Source of the DNA: an uncultured Lachnospiraceae bacterium
GTDB lineage: Bacteria > Bacillota > Clostridia > Lachnospirales > Lachnospiraceae
Length of the DNA: 13,831 bases
Direction of reading: 5' to 3'
Assembly: GCA_934320895.1 (NCBI GenBank)
Contig: CAKRFY010000052.1
Span: 1 to 13,831, forward strand
Shown here: positions 7,288 to 13,831 of the stretch, in pieces
Layout: the number at the start of each line of letters is the position of its first letter
Position numbering within the stretch: the first letter of the stretch is position 1
Notes under the pieces: model-generated
The model's database searches: none
Told to the model about the DNA's origin: nothing
The model's input: only the letters and a program-made list of their open reading frames with translations
Position numbers and translations under genes: made by a program

Positions 7288-7306
7288 ATAAGCCTCCTTT
7301 TACTTT

Positions 7307-7371
7307 GTCAATCGGATATTCGCAATCCGCTCTGCTGCTTATTCATAACACTATTAGCTGATAGTGTTAAA
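7307..7371 (-). repeat. Interspersed repeat, copy 2 (expanded)
   Basis: Carries the identical 20-base core (complement at 7316-7335) and on the minus strand ends CCGATTGACA, nine bases before the AGGAGG of the microprotein gene. The hairpin 7331-7311 has one mismatched pair relative to copy 3. Unlike the other copies it holds an extra segment between the core and the TTTAACACTATC end; AACACTAT at 7347-7354 is the inverted complement of 7361-7368, giving an 8-bp stem with a 6-base loop. Its outer end is two bases from the pyr terminator. Confidence 0.85.
7342..7370 (-). promoter_or_regulatory. Candidate promoter of the microprotein/FliB-like pair inside repeat copy 2
   Basis: The minus strand reads TTAACA (7370-7365), a 17-base spacer, then TATGAA (7347-7342) preceded by TGT, an extended -10. 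The -10 matches consensus at four of six positions. It is the only candidate between the pyr terminator and the microprotein, and arises from the segment unique to copy 2. Transcripts would begin in the repeat and carry its hairpin. Confidence 0.4.
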
Positions 7372-7372
7372 C

Positions 7373-7402
7373 TAAATACACCGATCTAAGTCGGTGTATT
7401 TA
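7373..7402 (-). terminator. Terminator of the pyr operon
   Basis: A perfect 12-bp stem (TAAATACACCGA at 7373-7384, complement at 7391-7402) with a 6-base loop. On the minus strand the stem ends in TATTTA and is followed by GTTTAAC, giving a moderately T-rich tail. It lies about 90 bases after the pyrE stop. A second perfect 8-bp stem with an 8-base loop lies nearer pyrE at 7453-7476, so the 3' region has two hairpins before the repeat. Confidence 0.8.
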
Positions 7403-7490
7403 ATATAACTTTAAAATTATTTATATACTTTGCAAACACAGTGTATAAACACAGAAATGTATATAGTAACATTTCTATATCACTTTCTCA

Positions 7491-8168
7491 TTAATGTACA
7501 CCATACTGCTCATAATATGCATCAATAGCGGCTTTAAGCTTGTCGTCTATAAGAACCTTTCCCTGACACTCTTTATTGTAAAGACACTCGACAACATCCT
7601 CCATTGTTACTATTGCATTGGCACCAAATCCATATTTTGACTGTATCTCATCAAGAGCACTTGCATTAGTAGTAAGTCCTCTCTCCATTCTATTCAAAGA
7701 AACCATAAGTCCCTTTATCTCAACATCTCCCTGAGCTTTTATTATAGGGAACGTCTCCTCGATAGACTTACCGGATGTGGTAACATCTTCGATAATAACA
7801 ACCTTGTCACCATCCTTTATCTTGCTTCCAAGTAAGATACCTGTATCCCCGTGATCTTTTACTTCCTTACGATTTGAACAATATCTGATCTCTTTTCCGT
7901 ATAATTCACTATATGCAATAGCTGTTGTAACACTAAGTGGTATTCCCTTATATGCCGGTCCGAACAATACATCAAAGTCATCGCCGTAATGCTCATGTAT
8001 AGCCTTTGCATAATACTCACCGAGTCTTTTAAGCTGTGAACCTGTAACATATGCTCCTGCATTCATAAAAAATGGTGATTTTCTTCCACTTTTAAGAGTA
8101 AACTCTCCGAACTTTAAAACATCACTCTCAACCATAAACTCTATAAACTCTTTCTTGTAACTTTCCAT
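7491..8168 (-). CDS. pyrE: Orotate phosphoribosyltransferase
   Basis: A 225-residue cytoplasmic enzyme joining orotate to PRPP to give OMP, the fifth step of UMP synthesis. The PRPP-binding signature VVIIEDVTTSGKS (123-135) is intact, with the adjacent acidic pair E127-D128. FTLKSGRKSPFFMN (23-36) is the conserved N-terminal orotate/PRPP region, FGPAYKGIPL (69-78) the family core, and RKEVKDHGDTG (100-110) the flexible catalytic loop with its lysines. The length fits the E. coli-like class. It is the last gene of the pyr operon: 22 bases separate it from pyrD, with an AGGAGGA ribosome site in the gap, and the terminators at 7453-7476 and 7373-7402 follow. Nothing is missing or unusual. Confidence 0.97.
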   Translation of the reverse strand: MESYKKEFIEFMVESDVLKFGEFTLKSGRKSPFFMNAGAYVTGSQLKRLGEYYAKAIHEHYGDDFDVLFGPAYKGIPLSVTTAIAYSELYGKEIRYCSNRKEVKDHGDTGILLGSKIKDGDKVVIIEDVTTSGKSIEETFPIIKAQGDVEIKGLMVSLNRMERGLTTNASALDEIQSKYGFGANAIVTMEDVVECLYNKECQGKVLIDDKLKAAIDAYYEQYGVH

Positions 8169-8190
8169 TTTAAAAACTTCCTCCTGTTTT

Positions 8191-9093
8191 TTATTTTACA
8201 CAGCCGATAAGCTCATTTATATCTTTAACTCCGTTTTTATCCATAAACTCTGCTATTCCATCAATAACATCTATCGTTGCCGCTGGATTGTTAAAGTTTG
8301 CTGTTCCTACTGCGATCATCGTAGCTCCCGCCATGATAAACTCTAACGCATCTTCTGCCGTTCTTATTCCACCCATTCCAAGAACAGGTATCTTTACAGC
8401 ATTTGCTGCCTGATATACCATCCTTACTGCAACAGGCTTTACAGCCGGTCCTGACATACCGCCTGTTTTATTTGCAAGTGCAAATGTTCTTCTGTTTATA
8501 TCTATCTTCATGCCTGTAAGTGTATTTATAAGTGATATTGCATCAGCCCCGCCTGCCTCGGCTGCCTTTGCCATCTCTGTTATATCAGTAACATTGGGAC
8601 TAAGCTTCATTATAACGGGCTGCTTTGCATGAGCCTTTATTTTTGATGTTATCTGCTCAACAAGTTTAGGATCCTGTCCAAAAGCAATTCCACCAGCCTT
8701 TACATTCGGACATGAAATATTTATCTCAAGCATAGATACATCTTCACCTGCAAGTCTGTCAACAACCTCTATATATTCATCAGGTGTCTTTCCACATACA
8801 TTTACGATAATATTTGTGTCATACTTTTTAAGAAAGGGTATGTCCCTATTGACAAATGTATCTATTCCAGGATTCTGAAGCCCTATCGCATTTAACATTC
8901 CACCATATGTTTCGCATACTCTTGGTGTATCATTTCCCGGCCATGGAACATTTGCAACACCTTTGGTCGTAACCGCTCCCAGTCTGTTTAGATCAACATA
9001 CTCACTGAACTCCTCGCCAGAACCAAAAGTACCCGATGCCGTTGTAACCGGATTTTTCATTTTAACTCCGGCAAAATCTACTGAAAGATTCAT
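8191..9093 (-). CDS. pyrD: Dihydroorotate dehydrogenase, catalytic subunit (class 1B)
   Basis: A 300-residue FMN enzyme that oxidises dihydroorotate to orotate and passes electrons to PyrK. NPVTTASGTFGSGEE (14-28) is the N-terminal FMN/substrate region; NISCPNVKAGG (125-135) contains the class 1 catalytic cysteine C128; GMGGIRTAEDALEFIMAGA and AVGTA near the C-terminus form the FMN phosphate site. No membrane-targeting N-terminus is present, which with the adjacent pyrK identifies the NAD-dependent class 1B. The start is ATG 9093, backed by GGAGG at 9104-9100; the in-frame codons upstream to 9120 lie in the repeat-derived leader. The gap to pyrK is 63 bases, against 18-37 at the other pyr junctions, because repeat copy 3 occupies it. 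Confidence 0.97.
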   Translation of the reverse strand: MNLSVDFAGVKMKNPVTTASGTFGSGEEFSEYVDLNRLGAVTTKGVANVPWPGNDTPRVCETYGGMLNAIGLQNPGIDTFVNRDIPFLKKYDTNIIVNVCGKTPDEYIEVVDRLAGEDVSMLEINISCPNVKAGGIAFGQDPKLVEQITSKIKAHAKQPVIMKLSPNVTDITEMAKAAEAGGADAISLINTLTGMKIDINRRTFALANKTGGMSGPAVKPVAVRMVYQAANAVKIPVLGMGGIRTAEDALEFIMAGATMIAVGTANFNNPAATIDVIDGIAEFMDKNGVKDINELIGCVK

Positions 9094-9115
9094 AAGTTTC
9101 CTCCATTTCACAACT

Positions 9116-9161
9116 GTCAAGCGGATATTCGCAATCCGCTCTGCTACTTGATAGTGTTAAA
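9116..9161 (-). repeat. Interspersed repeat, copy 3, inside the pyr operon
   Basis: A 46-base copy with the identical core (complement at 9125-9144). Its hairpin, 9140-9120, is perfect: AGCGGAT and ATCCGCT with a 7-base loop. The upstream end TTTAACACTATC contains the pyrK stop codon TAA (9159-9157), and the downstream end CGCTTGACA is 12 bases from the pyrD ribosome binding site. It therefore fills most of the pyrK-pyrD junction and will be present in the operon mRNA. Confidence 0.88.
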
Positions 9162-9942
9162 TTTCTATGTCCTCTGCATTAAATACAGGTCCATCCTTAC
9201 ATATTCTCTTGTTATGAACCTTGCTGTGCTCATCGATCTCCTTCGATCTGCATACACAGCCAAGACAAGCACCTATTCCACATGCCATCTTCTCTTCCAT
9301 TGAAATCTGCGCTTCAATACCTTTTTCTCTGGCATATGCCTTTACACCACGAAGCATAGGAATAGGCCCACATGAATAAAGTACATCTGCCTCAAGAACA
9401 TTCTCCTTTATCGCATCTATAACATTTCCCTTTGTTCCAACACTTCCGTCCTCAGTAGACACATATACATCTGCATATGGCTCAAATTCGTCTTTAAGAA
9501 AAAGGTCATTATCCCTGTATCCAAGCACTACTGAAACATTTTCTTTTGAATTAAGTGATTTTGCTAATTCAAGCATAGGTGGTATTCCTATTCCCCCACC
9601 TATGAGTACAGCCTTTCCACCTTTTAGTGTAAATCCATTTCCAAGAGGTCCCACAACAGGAATCTTATCGCCTTTAACCATCTTTGAAAATTCATCTGTT
9701 CCTTTTCCTACAACTCTGTAGACAACCCTTAGACTGTTTGTATCTTTATCAATCTCACATATACTTATAGGTCTTGGTAAAAGTCTGCTTCCATCCAAGC
9801 TGTACATTGAGATAAACTGCCCTGGAACTGCTCTATTTACAACATTTGCATCAGCTTCAAATTCAAGCCACATGCTGAATATATCTTTTGTTATATTTTC
9901 CTGTGATCTTATCACAGCCATAGTCTTTTTCTTATCAGCCAT
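9157..9942 (-). CDS. pyrK: Dihydroorotate dehydrogenase, electron-transfer subunit
   Basis: A 261-residue iron-sulfur flavoprotein that partners PyrD and moves electrons from FMN to NAD+. An FAD domain carries RLLPRPISI (53-61), an NAD-binding domain carries LIGGGIGIPPML (113-124) and CGPIPML (191-197), and the C-terminal 2Fe-2S cluster is ligated by C221, C226, C229 and C248 in the usual CxxxxCxxC...C spacing. Length is typical. The start is ATG 9942; the Shine-Dalgarno is a modest GAGG 11 bases away, weaker than at the neighbours, and ATG at codon 8 has no site of its own. pyrF lies 37 bases upstream. The stop codon belongs to repeat copy 3, so the last residues sit at the edge of the repeat. 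Confidence 0.97.
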   Translation of the reverse strand: MADKKKTMAVIRSQENITKDIFSMWLEFEADANVVNRAVPGQFISMYSLDGSRLLPRPISICEIDKDTNSLRVVYRVVGKGTDEFSKMVKGDKIPVVGPLGNGFTLKGGKAVLIGGGIGIPPMLELAKSLNSKENVSVVLGYRDNDLFLKDEFEPYADVYVSTEDGSVGTKGNVIDAIKENVLEADVLYSCGPIPMLRGVKAYAREKGIEAQISMEEKMACGIGACLGCVCRSKEIDEHSKVHNKRICKDGPVFNAEDIEI

Positions 9943-9979
9943 ATATTATATAACCTCATTTCATTTAGTGAACTTTTCT

Positions 9980-10897
9980 TTAAAAAATACTATTAATATC
10001 GTTTTTCATATTGATAACAGCTTCTCTTGATGCATCTGCGAAGTTTTCTTCACCAAATTTGCTGTATGCATCCTGCTTATATGCTGCGATTATTCCTCTT
10101 GAAGAATTTACTATAGCTCCAAGACCATCCTCATTGAAATATGGTTTAAGATCCTTTGCAGTACCACCCTGTGCGCCGTATCCCGGAACAAGGATATAAG
10201 TCTTTGGCATAAGTTTACGAAGAACCTTTCCCATTTCAGGATATGTAGCTCCTACAACACATCCCACATAGCTGTAGTCGTCACCCATACATTCCTCGCC
10301 CCACTTTGAAACCATCTCACCGACAAGTTCATAAAGTGGTCTTCCATCAACCTCTTTATCCTGAAATTCTCCACTTGATGGATTAGATGTCTTTACAAGG
10401 ACAAAAATACCTTTCTTTTCTTCTTTGCATACATCAATAAAAGGCTTTACTCCGTCACTTCCAAGATATGGATTTACTGTTGCAAAATCCTCATCAAATC
10501 CAGCATAAGATTTTGAACCTACCTGAACTTTTCCAAGATGCCCTACAGCATACGCTGCTGATGTTGAGCCTATATCTCCACGCTTGATATCTCCTATAAC
10601 TACAAGACCTTTCTCCTTACAATAATCTATAGTTTTCTTGTAAGATACAAGTCCCGGAATTCCAAACTGTTCATACATTGCGATCTGTGGCTTTACAGCA
10701 GGTATAAGATCATATGTAGCATCAACTATGGCCTTATTAAACTGCCAGATTGCCTCGGCTGCTCCTTCAAGTGTTTCTCCATACTCACCGAATGCTTTTT
10801 CCTGCACATGCTTTGGCACATAGTTAAGCATTGGATCAAGTCCTACAACTATAGGCGCATTTTTTTTCTTAATCTCTGAAACCAATTTATTTATCAT
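9980..10897 (-). CDS. pyrF: Orotidine-5'-phosphate decarboxylase, group 2
   Basis: A 305-residue TIM-barrel enzyme that decarboxylates OMP to UMP, the last step of the pathway. The catalytic motif DIKRGDIGSTS spans 103-113, with D103, K105 and D108 of the conserved Lys/Asp network. VGLDPML (18-24) marks the first strand and VPGYGAQGGT the phosphate-binding loop, followed by NSSRGI. The length of about 300 and these sequences fit the long group-2 type, rather than the shorter (about 240-residue) enzyme of Bacillus. A GGAGGA site precedes ATG 10897. It sits 18 bases after pyrC and 37 before pyrK, inside the operon. Confidence 0.97.
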   Translation of the reverse strand: MINKLVSEIKKKNAPIVVGLDPMLNYVPKHVQEKAFGEYGETLEGAAEAIWQFNKAIVDATYDLIPAVKPQIAMYEQFGIPGLVSYKKTIDYCKEKGLVVIGDIKRGDIGSTSAAYAVGHLGKVQVGSKSYAGFDEDFATVNPYLGSDGVKPFIDVCKEEKKGIFVLVKTSNPSSGEFQDKEVDGRPLYELVGEMVSKWGEECMGDDYSYVGCVVGATYPEMGKVLRKLMPKTYILVPGYGAQGGTAKDLKPYFNEDGLGAIVNSSRGIIAAYKQDAYSKFGEENFADASREAVINMKNDINSIF

Positions 10898-10915
10898 TTA
10901 TCTTCCTCCATTCAT

Positions 10916-12193
10916 TTATTCCTGATATACTATCTTTCCATCAACAAAAGTCATTATAACTCTTCCCTTAACTGCTTTGCCATCAAAAGGCGTATTCTTG
11001 CCTTTTGAAACAAACTTACTGCTATCTATGTTATACTCTTGTGTAATATCTGCTATAACGATATCTGCCACTTTACCCTCTGCAAGATTCCCCTTGTCTA
11101 TGCCAAGAACTTTTGCTGGATTTACACTCATTTTTTCTACAAGCTGTGACAAGGTAAGCACTCCTTTATCCACAAGTTCAGTATAACCAAGTGCAAATGA
11201 AGTCTCAAGTCCTACTATTCCAAAAGGAGCTTTCAACATCGACTGATCCTTTTCTTCTTTTCCATGTGGCGCATGGTCTGTAGAAATAACTCCCATAACA
11301 CCTGCCTTAAGTCCTTCTTTTAGTGCATCAACATCCGCTCTGCTTCTAAGTGGCGGATTCATCTTAAATCTTCCATGATCCTCAGTGATCTCATCATCAG
11401 ACATTGTAAAGTGATGTGGGCAAACCTCTGCACTTACCGGAAGTCCCTGCTTTTTAGCCATTTCAACTAAAACAACACTATCCGCTGTAGAACAGTGACA
11501 AAGATGAAGCCTGTTTCCAGCCTCCTTTGACATAATGATATCTCTGGCAACTATTACATCCTCTACAGAGTTCGTGATACCCGGAAGTCCAAGTTCCTCT
11601 GATTTCTTTCCGGCATTCATAACACCACCCTCAACGAGTGCCTTATCCTCACAGTGAGAAAACATAGGAAGCTCAAGTCTTGCCGCTTCTTTTAACGCTT
11701 TTCTAAATAGAGCTGAATCCATAACGGATTTACCATCCTCGCTAAGAGCTATAATGCCTGCTTTCTTCATGCCTTCAATATCTGCAAGCTCTTTTCCTTC
11801 CTGACCTATAGTGCATGCCCCTATCGGGAGAATGTGAACCGGTGAATTTTTTGCTCTCTTAAGAAGATCCCTTACGCTTTCTGCACTGTCAATAACAGGT
11901 TTTGTATTAGGCATCGGACATATAGATGTAACTCCACCCCTTGCGGCGGCCTTAGAACCTGTCTCTATAGTCTCCTTATACTCAAATCCCGGTTCCCTCA
12001 AATGAACGTGAAGATCGATAAATCCCGGCATAACTGCCTTTCCCTCTGCATCAATCTCCTTTGTGTCTTTATCTGCCACAATACGATCAGCAACTTCTTT
12101 AACTTTTCCATTTTCTATAAGAATGTCTTTTTTTCCATCAATACCATTTGCTGGATCGACCATTCTGCCATTTTTAATAAGAATTTTTTCCAT
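10916..12193 (-). CDS. pyrC: Dihydroorotase, type I
   Basis: A 425-residue zinc amidohydrolase that cyclises carbamoyl-aspartate to dihydroorotate. Metal and catalytic residues are all visible: H62 and H64 in LHVHLREPG (61-69), D153 in SEDGKS, H180 in FSHCED, H233 in LCHCS and D306 in STDHAPH (304-310). The length and motifs match the type I enzymes of Gram-positive bacteria rather than the shorter type II E. coli enzyme. It is the first pyr gene; pyrF follows after 18 bases. No standard ribosome site sits near ATG 12193: the nearest purine run is AGGGAAAGG, 13 bases upstream, and it can be paired in a leader hairpin (12204-12232), so translation of the operon may begin under leader control. 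Confidence 0.96.
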   Translation of the reverse strand: MEKILIKNGRMVDPANGIDGKKDILIENGKVKEVADRIVADKDTKEIDAEGKAVMPGFIDLHVHLREPGFEYKETIETGSKAAARGGVTSICPMPNTKPVIDSAESVRDLLKRAKNSPVHILPIGACTIGQEGKELADIEGMKKAGIIALSEDGKSVMDSALFRKALKEAARLELPMFSHCEDKALVEGGVMNAGKKSEELGLPGITNSVEDVIVARDIIMSKEAGNRLHLCHCSTADSVVLVEMAKKQGLPVSAEVCPHHFTMSDDEITEDHGRFKMNPPLRSRADVDALKEGLKAGVMGVISTDHAPHGKEEKDQSMLKAPFGIVGLETSFALGYTELVDKGVLTLSQLVEKMSVNPAKVLGIDKGNLAEGKVADIVIADITQEYNIDSSKFVSKGKNTPFDGKAVKGRVIMTFVDGKIVYQE

Positions 12194-12203
12194 AAATTAT
12201 TTT

Positions 12204-12260
12204 GTGCCTTTCCCTATATACAGAGAGAGCACCCGCCAAATCTATTGACAGATGCACTCT
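12204..12260 (-). promoter_or_regulatory. pyrC leader with two mutually exclusive hairpins
   Basis: In the minus-strand leader, AGAGTGC (12260-12254) can pair with GTGCTCT (12232-12226), seven pairs including two wobbles. The same GTGC (12232-12229) can instead pair with GCAC (12207-12204), together with TCTCT/AGGGA (12226-12222 with 12215-12211), closing a hairpin over the only Shine-Dalgarno-like run before pyrC. I saw no clear promoter hexamers and no PyrR-type binding motif here. Regulatory meaning is inferred from sequence pairing only. Confidence 0.3.
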
Positions 12261-12265
12261 TCTAT

Positions 12266-12670
12266 TTAATAAAGTTCCGCCTTTTCAAGGTCCTCAAGCA
12301 TTCGCTTATTATGAATATATTTTTCAAAATCCATAGCTTCTATCCACTTAGCATCATTCAGATCTTCAGACAACACAACATCATCTTCATCCTGTTCTGT
12401 AAGACAAAGATATGCCAGTCCCAGATTGCACTCTGAGCCTATCATAAACGTCCATGTATAAAGAACTTTGTCAACTTCCGTAATAAGACCTGTCTGCTCC
12501 TGAATAATTCTGACTACTGCCTTGTCCGGTGATTCTCCAAATTCTGCTTCACCATCAATAAATTCCCATTGATATGGCTCTACGATATTATCATCGTACC
12601 ATTTTTCAACCGTCAGATATTTATTATCTTTCTGAACAATTCCTTTTACCAAAATTCGATATTTATTCAT
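12266..12670 (-). CDS. Nudix-like domain protein with incomplete catalytic box
   Basis: A 134-residue single-domain protein with the Nudix layout. The box runs from G40 to L62 and keeps Gly40, Glu46, Arg54, Glu58, Gly61 and Leu62, but reads RIIQEQTGL where catalytically active members have REUxEExGU: two of the three metal-binding glutamates are I55 and Q59. WEFIDGEAEFGE (35-46) precedes it and YTWTFMIG (71-78) follows. It may be a nucleotide-binding or altered-substrate member rather than a standard diphosphohydrolase. A strong GGAGG site lies before ATG 12670. It lies 80 bases after asd and 72 before pyrC, all same strand; no terminator was seen on either side, so co-transcription with pyr is possible. 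The substrate cannot be told. Confidence 0.8.
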   Translation of the reverse strand: MNKYRILVKGIVQKDNKYLTVEKWYDDNIVEPYQWEFIDGEAEFGESPDKAVVRIIQEQTGLITEVDKVLYTWTFMIGSECNLGLAYLCLTEQDEDDVVLSEDLNDAKWIEAMDFEKYIHNKRMLEDLEKAELY

Positions 12671-12750
12671 ATGGCACCTCCATTCATGTTACTTTAATTA
12701 GTTTTTGAACATAACTGAATCCGCCTGTAAAAATTTATGGGCGATATAAA

Positions 12751-13831
12751 CTATTTTGCCGTAATATATCCTTTAGCCTTGAGAAGCTCTGCGATAAGCA
12801 CAGCTCCACCTGCTGCACCACGGATAGTATTGTGTGATAAACCAACAAATTTATAATCAAATACCGTATCTTCGCGAAGACGTCCAAGTGATACCCCAAA
12901 TCCATTTTCATAATTTACATCAAGTGATACCTGTGGACGATTATCCTCCTCAAGATACTGGATAAAATGTTTTGGAGCATTTGGAAGTCCAAGTTCCTGT
13001 GGCATTCCACTAAACTCTCTCCATACTCTGATGATTTCTTCCTTAGAAGGTTTCTTTCCTTCCTCAAATGTCATAAATACTGCTGCTGTATGACCATCCT
13101 GTACAGGTACACGGATACACTGTGTTGTGATAACAGGTCCCTCTGCTTTCACGATCTGTCCATTCTCAACATGTCCCCATATACGAAGTGGCTCCTGCTC
13201 ACTCTTCTCTTCTTCACCGCCGATAAATGGAATGATATTATGCTCCATTTCAGGCCAGTCCTTAAATGTCTTTCCTGCTCCTGATATAGCCTGATATGTT
13301 GTAGCAACAACTGTTTTTGGCTCATAACCTGCTTTTTTGAGTGCATGAAGTGCAGGTGTATAACTCTGGATAGAGCAGTTTGGCTTAACTACTATAAATC
13401 CCCTTGTTGTTCCAAGACGCTTCTTCTGATCTGCGATAACTTCAAGATGCTCTGGATTGAGTTCAGGCACAACCATTGGTACATCAGGTGTCCATCTATG
13501 TGCACTATTGTTGGAAACAACTGGAGTTTCTGTCTTTGCGTATTCTTCTTCAATCTTCTTGATCTCGTCTTTTGTCATGTCAACAGCACTAAACACAAAA
13601 TCAACTTTTGAAGCAACATTTTCAACATCGCTGACATCCTGTACCACGATCTTTTTAACGGCTTCAGGCATTGGTGTAGTCATCTTCCAACGACCCCCGA
13701 TTGCTTCCTCATATGTTTTTCCTGCGCTTCTTGGGCTTGCAGCTATAGCTACAACCTCAAACCAAGGGTGATTTTCTAATAATGAGATAAATCTCTGTCC
13801 TACCATTCCAGTACCACCAAGGATACCAACT
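12751..13831 (-). CDS. asd: Aspartate-semialdehyde dehydrogenase, 5' end cut by window
   Basis: At least 359 residues are visible; the start codon is beyond 13831. The enzyme reduces aspartyl phosphate to aspartate semialdehyde with NADPH, feeding lysine, diaminopimelate, threonine and methionine synthesis. The visible N-terminus VGILGGTGMVGQRF is the NADP-binding glycine loop and lies at most a few codons from the start. The active-site cysteine is in VVKPNCSIQSY and the catalytic histidine in RVPVQDGHTAAV; the C-terminal SHNTIRGAAGG is conserved. Motifs and length fit the longer fungal/archaeal-like type of Asd. The stop is TAG at 12753-12751. No clear terminator follows, only a weak 4-bp GC stem, so read-through into the Nudix-like gene is possible. 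Confidence 0.96.
   Translation of the reverse strand, partial: VGILGGTGMVGQRFISLLENHPWFEVVAIAASPRSAGKTYEEAIGGRWKMTTPMPEAVKKIVVQDVSDVENVASKVDFVFSAVDMTKDEIKKIEEEYAKTETPVVSNNSAHRWTPDVPMVVPELNPEHLEVIADQKKRLGTTRGFIVVKPNCSIQSYTPALHALKKAGYEPKTVVATTYQAISGAGKTFKDWPEMEHNIIPFIGGEEEKSEQEPLRIWGHVENGQIVKAEGPVITTQCIRVPVQDGHTAAVFMTFEEGKKPSKEEIIRVWREFSGMPQELGLPNAPKHFIQYLEEDNRPQVSLDVNYENGFGVSLGRLREDTVFDYKFVGLSHNTIRGAAGGAVLIAELLKAKGYITAK

Noticed and set aside
210..9161. The three repeats as parts of a CRISPR array or att sites of a mobile element
   Set aside because: They are kilobases apart without regular spacers, no cas, integrase or transposase gene is present, and the DNA between them is ordinary chromosomal coding sequence.
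11333..11344. Twelve-base match to the repeat core (ATCCGCTCTGCT) inside pyrC
   Set aside because: It encodes the conserved SRADV residues of dihydroorotase, neither flank matches the repeat, and it is best read as chance.
12002..12436. Plus-strand 144-codon open frame
   Set aside because: It spans the antisense of pyrC, the leader and the Nudix-like gene, with no ribosome site or recognisable protein.
12671..12750. Terminator between asd and the Nudix-like gene
   Set aside because: Only CGCC/GGCG with a 14-base loop is found, with no T run after it.

Overview
The window comes from an AT-rich, low-GC Gram-positive chromosome, most likely a gut-type Clostridia of the family Lachnospiraceae. 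The reasons are strong AGGAGG-type ribosome binding sites, the pyrC-pyrF-pyrK-pyrD-pyrE gene order with an NAD-linked (class 1B) PyrD/PyrK pair, a long-form group-2 PyrF, and the protein families present. Species cannot be read from the sequence. No tRNA, rRNA, CRISPR array, transposase or phage gene was seen.

Layout. Bases 1-47 hold the first codons of a leftward gene that leaves the window. Bases 48-377 carry two divergent promoters and copy 1 of an interspersed repeat. A CNNM/HlyC-type CBS-domain membrane protein runs rightward (378-1709) and ends in a two-way terminator shared with the convergent genes. Everything after that is on the minus strand. Reading in the direction of transcription from the right edge: asd (partial), a small Nudix-like protein, the pyrimidine operon pyrC-F-K-D-E closed by a strong hairpin terminator, a 50-residue membrane microprotein coupled to a FliB-like cysteine-rich protein, a MinD/ParA-like protein with an eroded Walker A motif, and two overlapping genes for intracellular-looking proteins that join a TerB-like helical domain to a Cys-rich right-handed beta-helix.

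How the genes work together. The pyr genes cover de novo pyrimidine synthesis from carbamoyl-aspartate to UMP: PyrC makes dihydroorotate, PyrD/PyrK oxidises it with NAD+, PyrE adds the ribose phosphate and PyrF decarboxylates to UMP. pyrB, carAB and pyrR are not in the window. asd belongs to the lysine/threonine/methionine branch and only neighbours this operon. The beta-helix pair and the MinD-like gene have no assigned role; their order on one strand makes them a candidate uncharacterised module.

The most striking non-coding signal is a repeat of about 46-65 bp present three times (210-259, 7307-7371, 9116-9161). All copies share an identical 20-base core, can form a small hairpin, and point the same way relative to the gene just downstream. 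One copy sits inside the pyr operon and contains the pyrK stop codon; another directly abuts the pyr terminator and leads into the microprotein gene.
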